A DNA stretch of 6,638 nucleotides from Bacteroidota bacterium (GTDB lineage Bacteria; Bacteroidota; Bacteroidia; Bacteroidales; JAAYUG01). The DNA lies in the NCBI GenBank assembly GCA_021812865.1, contig JAKAMP010000012.1, positions 7,576 through 14,213 on the forward strand, given 5' to 3'. The notes beneath the pieces are model-generated. The model was given only the letters and a program-made list of their open reading frames with translations, was not told the origin of the DNA and ran no database searches. The translations under genes were made by a program, and so were the position numbers. This document shows positions 6,147 to 6,638 of this stretch, piece after piece. Each line of letters starts with the position of its first letter. Position 1 is the first letter of the stretch.

Positions 6147-6620
6147 ATGCGGAACAGGCATTTCATAGCCATGCACCGGGGCGGGTTGTTAAGCGGGGAA
6201 GACCATAGGCGGTTGATGAAATGGGCAAGGGACTGCGCCATACATGTGCTCCATTTAACGGAAAAGAAAGAAGATCGTCGCCTGACCGCTGCTCTTGAGG
6301 TAGCCAGGCGATGGGAGGAAGGCAAGGCTTCAACCGGCAAAGCGATGAAGGCTTCACTGGGGGCGCATGCAGCAGCGCGTGGATTTACCGAACCTGCAGA
6401 TATTGCAGTGGCGCGTTCTGTAGGTCAGGCCGTGGCCACTGCCCATATGGCCGATCATTCCCTGGGGGCTGCACTCTATGCCCTCAAGGCTGTAAGGCTG
6501 GCAGGAAGACCAGTCGCTGAAGAATCGGAATGGCAAATGAAACAGTTGCAGGATGGATTGCCTGACAGGGTTGAACTGGTCCGCGGAATCATGATGCAGA
6601 AGCAAAAGACAATGAAGTAG
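6147..6620 (+). CDS. Imm-5-like putative immunity protein
   Basis: A 157-residue soluble, mostly helical protein with no signal peptide or membrane segment. It resembles the Imm-5-like family of putative immunity proteins: RHFIAMHRGG (4-13), DHRRLMKWARDCAIHVL (19-35), EVARRWEEGKAS (51-62), AHAAAR (73-78) and the most characteristic block VARSVGQAVATAHMADHSLGA (88-108), with H100, D103 and H104. The family was named by resemblance to toxin-immunity domains, and its members are often stand-alone; the biochemical activity is unknown to me. The ATG at 6147 is preferred over the internal ATG at 6171 because the first eight residues fit the family; GGAG at 6131-6134 is 12 nt upstream, slightly far for a ribosome binding site. 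It follows the Bax inhibitor-1 gene by 80 nt with no terminator seen, so may share its transcript. No toxin gene is visible in the window; upstream of the immunity gene there is only metabolism and membrane genes, and downstream the window ends. Confidence 0.75.
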   Translation: MRNRHFIAMHRGGLLSGEDHRRLMKWARDCAIHVLHLTEKKEDRRLTAALEVARRWEEGKASTGKAMKASLGAHAAARGFTEPADIAVARSVGQAVATAHMADHSLGAALYALKAVRLAGRPVAEESEWQMKQLQDGLPDRVELVRGIMMQKQKTMK

Positions 6621-6638
6621 CTTTTAATACCGTTATAA

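Noticed and set aside
1..6638. CRISPR arrays, tRNA/rRNA genes, transposases, integrase sites
   Set aside because: No regularly spaced repeats, no tRNA-like cloverleaf or rRNA sequence, and no mobile-element proteins were found on either strand by eye.

Overview
The window looks like a chromosomal segment from a Bacteroidota bacterium, probably Bacteroidales-like. The evidence is protein character (a membrane-anchored penicillin acylase homologue, a trypanosome/plant-type phosphofructokinase), the general lack of Shine-Dalgarno sequences with A/T-rich leaders, and two upstream regions carrying boxes like the Bacteroidota TTTG / TAnnTTTG promoter. All five genes lie on the + strand, are intact, and have ordinary, even base composition. 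There are no RNA genes, insertion sequences or CRISPR arrays.

Layout. Bases 1-211 are a non-coding leader packed with three successive hairpins that looks like a dispersed palindromic repeat. Bases 212-2617 encode an 801-residue penicillin acylase family amidase with an N-terminal membrane anchor. Bases 2618-3030 are a 413-base intergenic region with a perfect 17-bp palindrome (likely terminator or palindromic repeat), a 15-nt spaced direct repeat, and a putative promoter overlapped by an inverted repeat. Bases 3031-3801 (polyphosphate-glucokinase-type ROK kinase) and 3828-5156 (6-phosphofructokinase) are 26 nt apart and probably form a two-gene upper-glycolysis operon closed by a clear intrinsic terminator at 5191-5219. 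Bases 5157-5367 contain that terminator and a good promoter for the next gene. Bases 5368-6066 encode a seven-helix Bax inhibitor-1/YccA protein, and 6147-6620 an Imm-5-like putative immunity protein; the two may be co-transcribed.

Working together. The glucokinase and phosphofructokinase catalyse the two phosphorylations of upper glycolysis; the kinase is predicted to use polyphosphate (perhaps also ATP) and the phosphofructokinase ATP, so the pair may link stored polyphosphate to glucose activation. The acylase is probably an independent envelope enzyme of unknown substrate. The Bax inhibitor-1 protein (likely ion leak/homeostasis in the inner membrane) and the orphan immunity-like protein have no obvious metabolic tie to the rest. 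No clearly new multi-gene system is visible; the most useful leads are the kinase pair, the orphan immunity-like gene and the intergenic inverted repeats.
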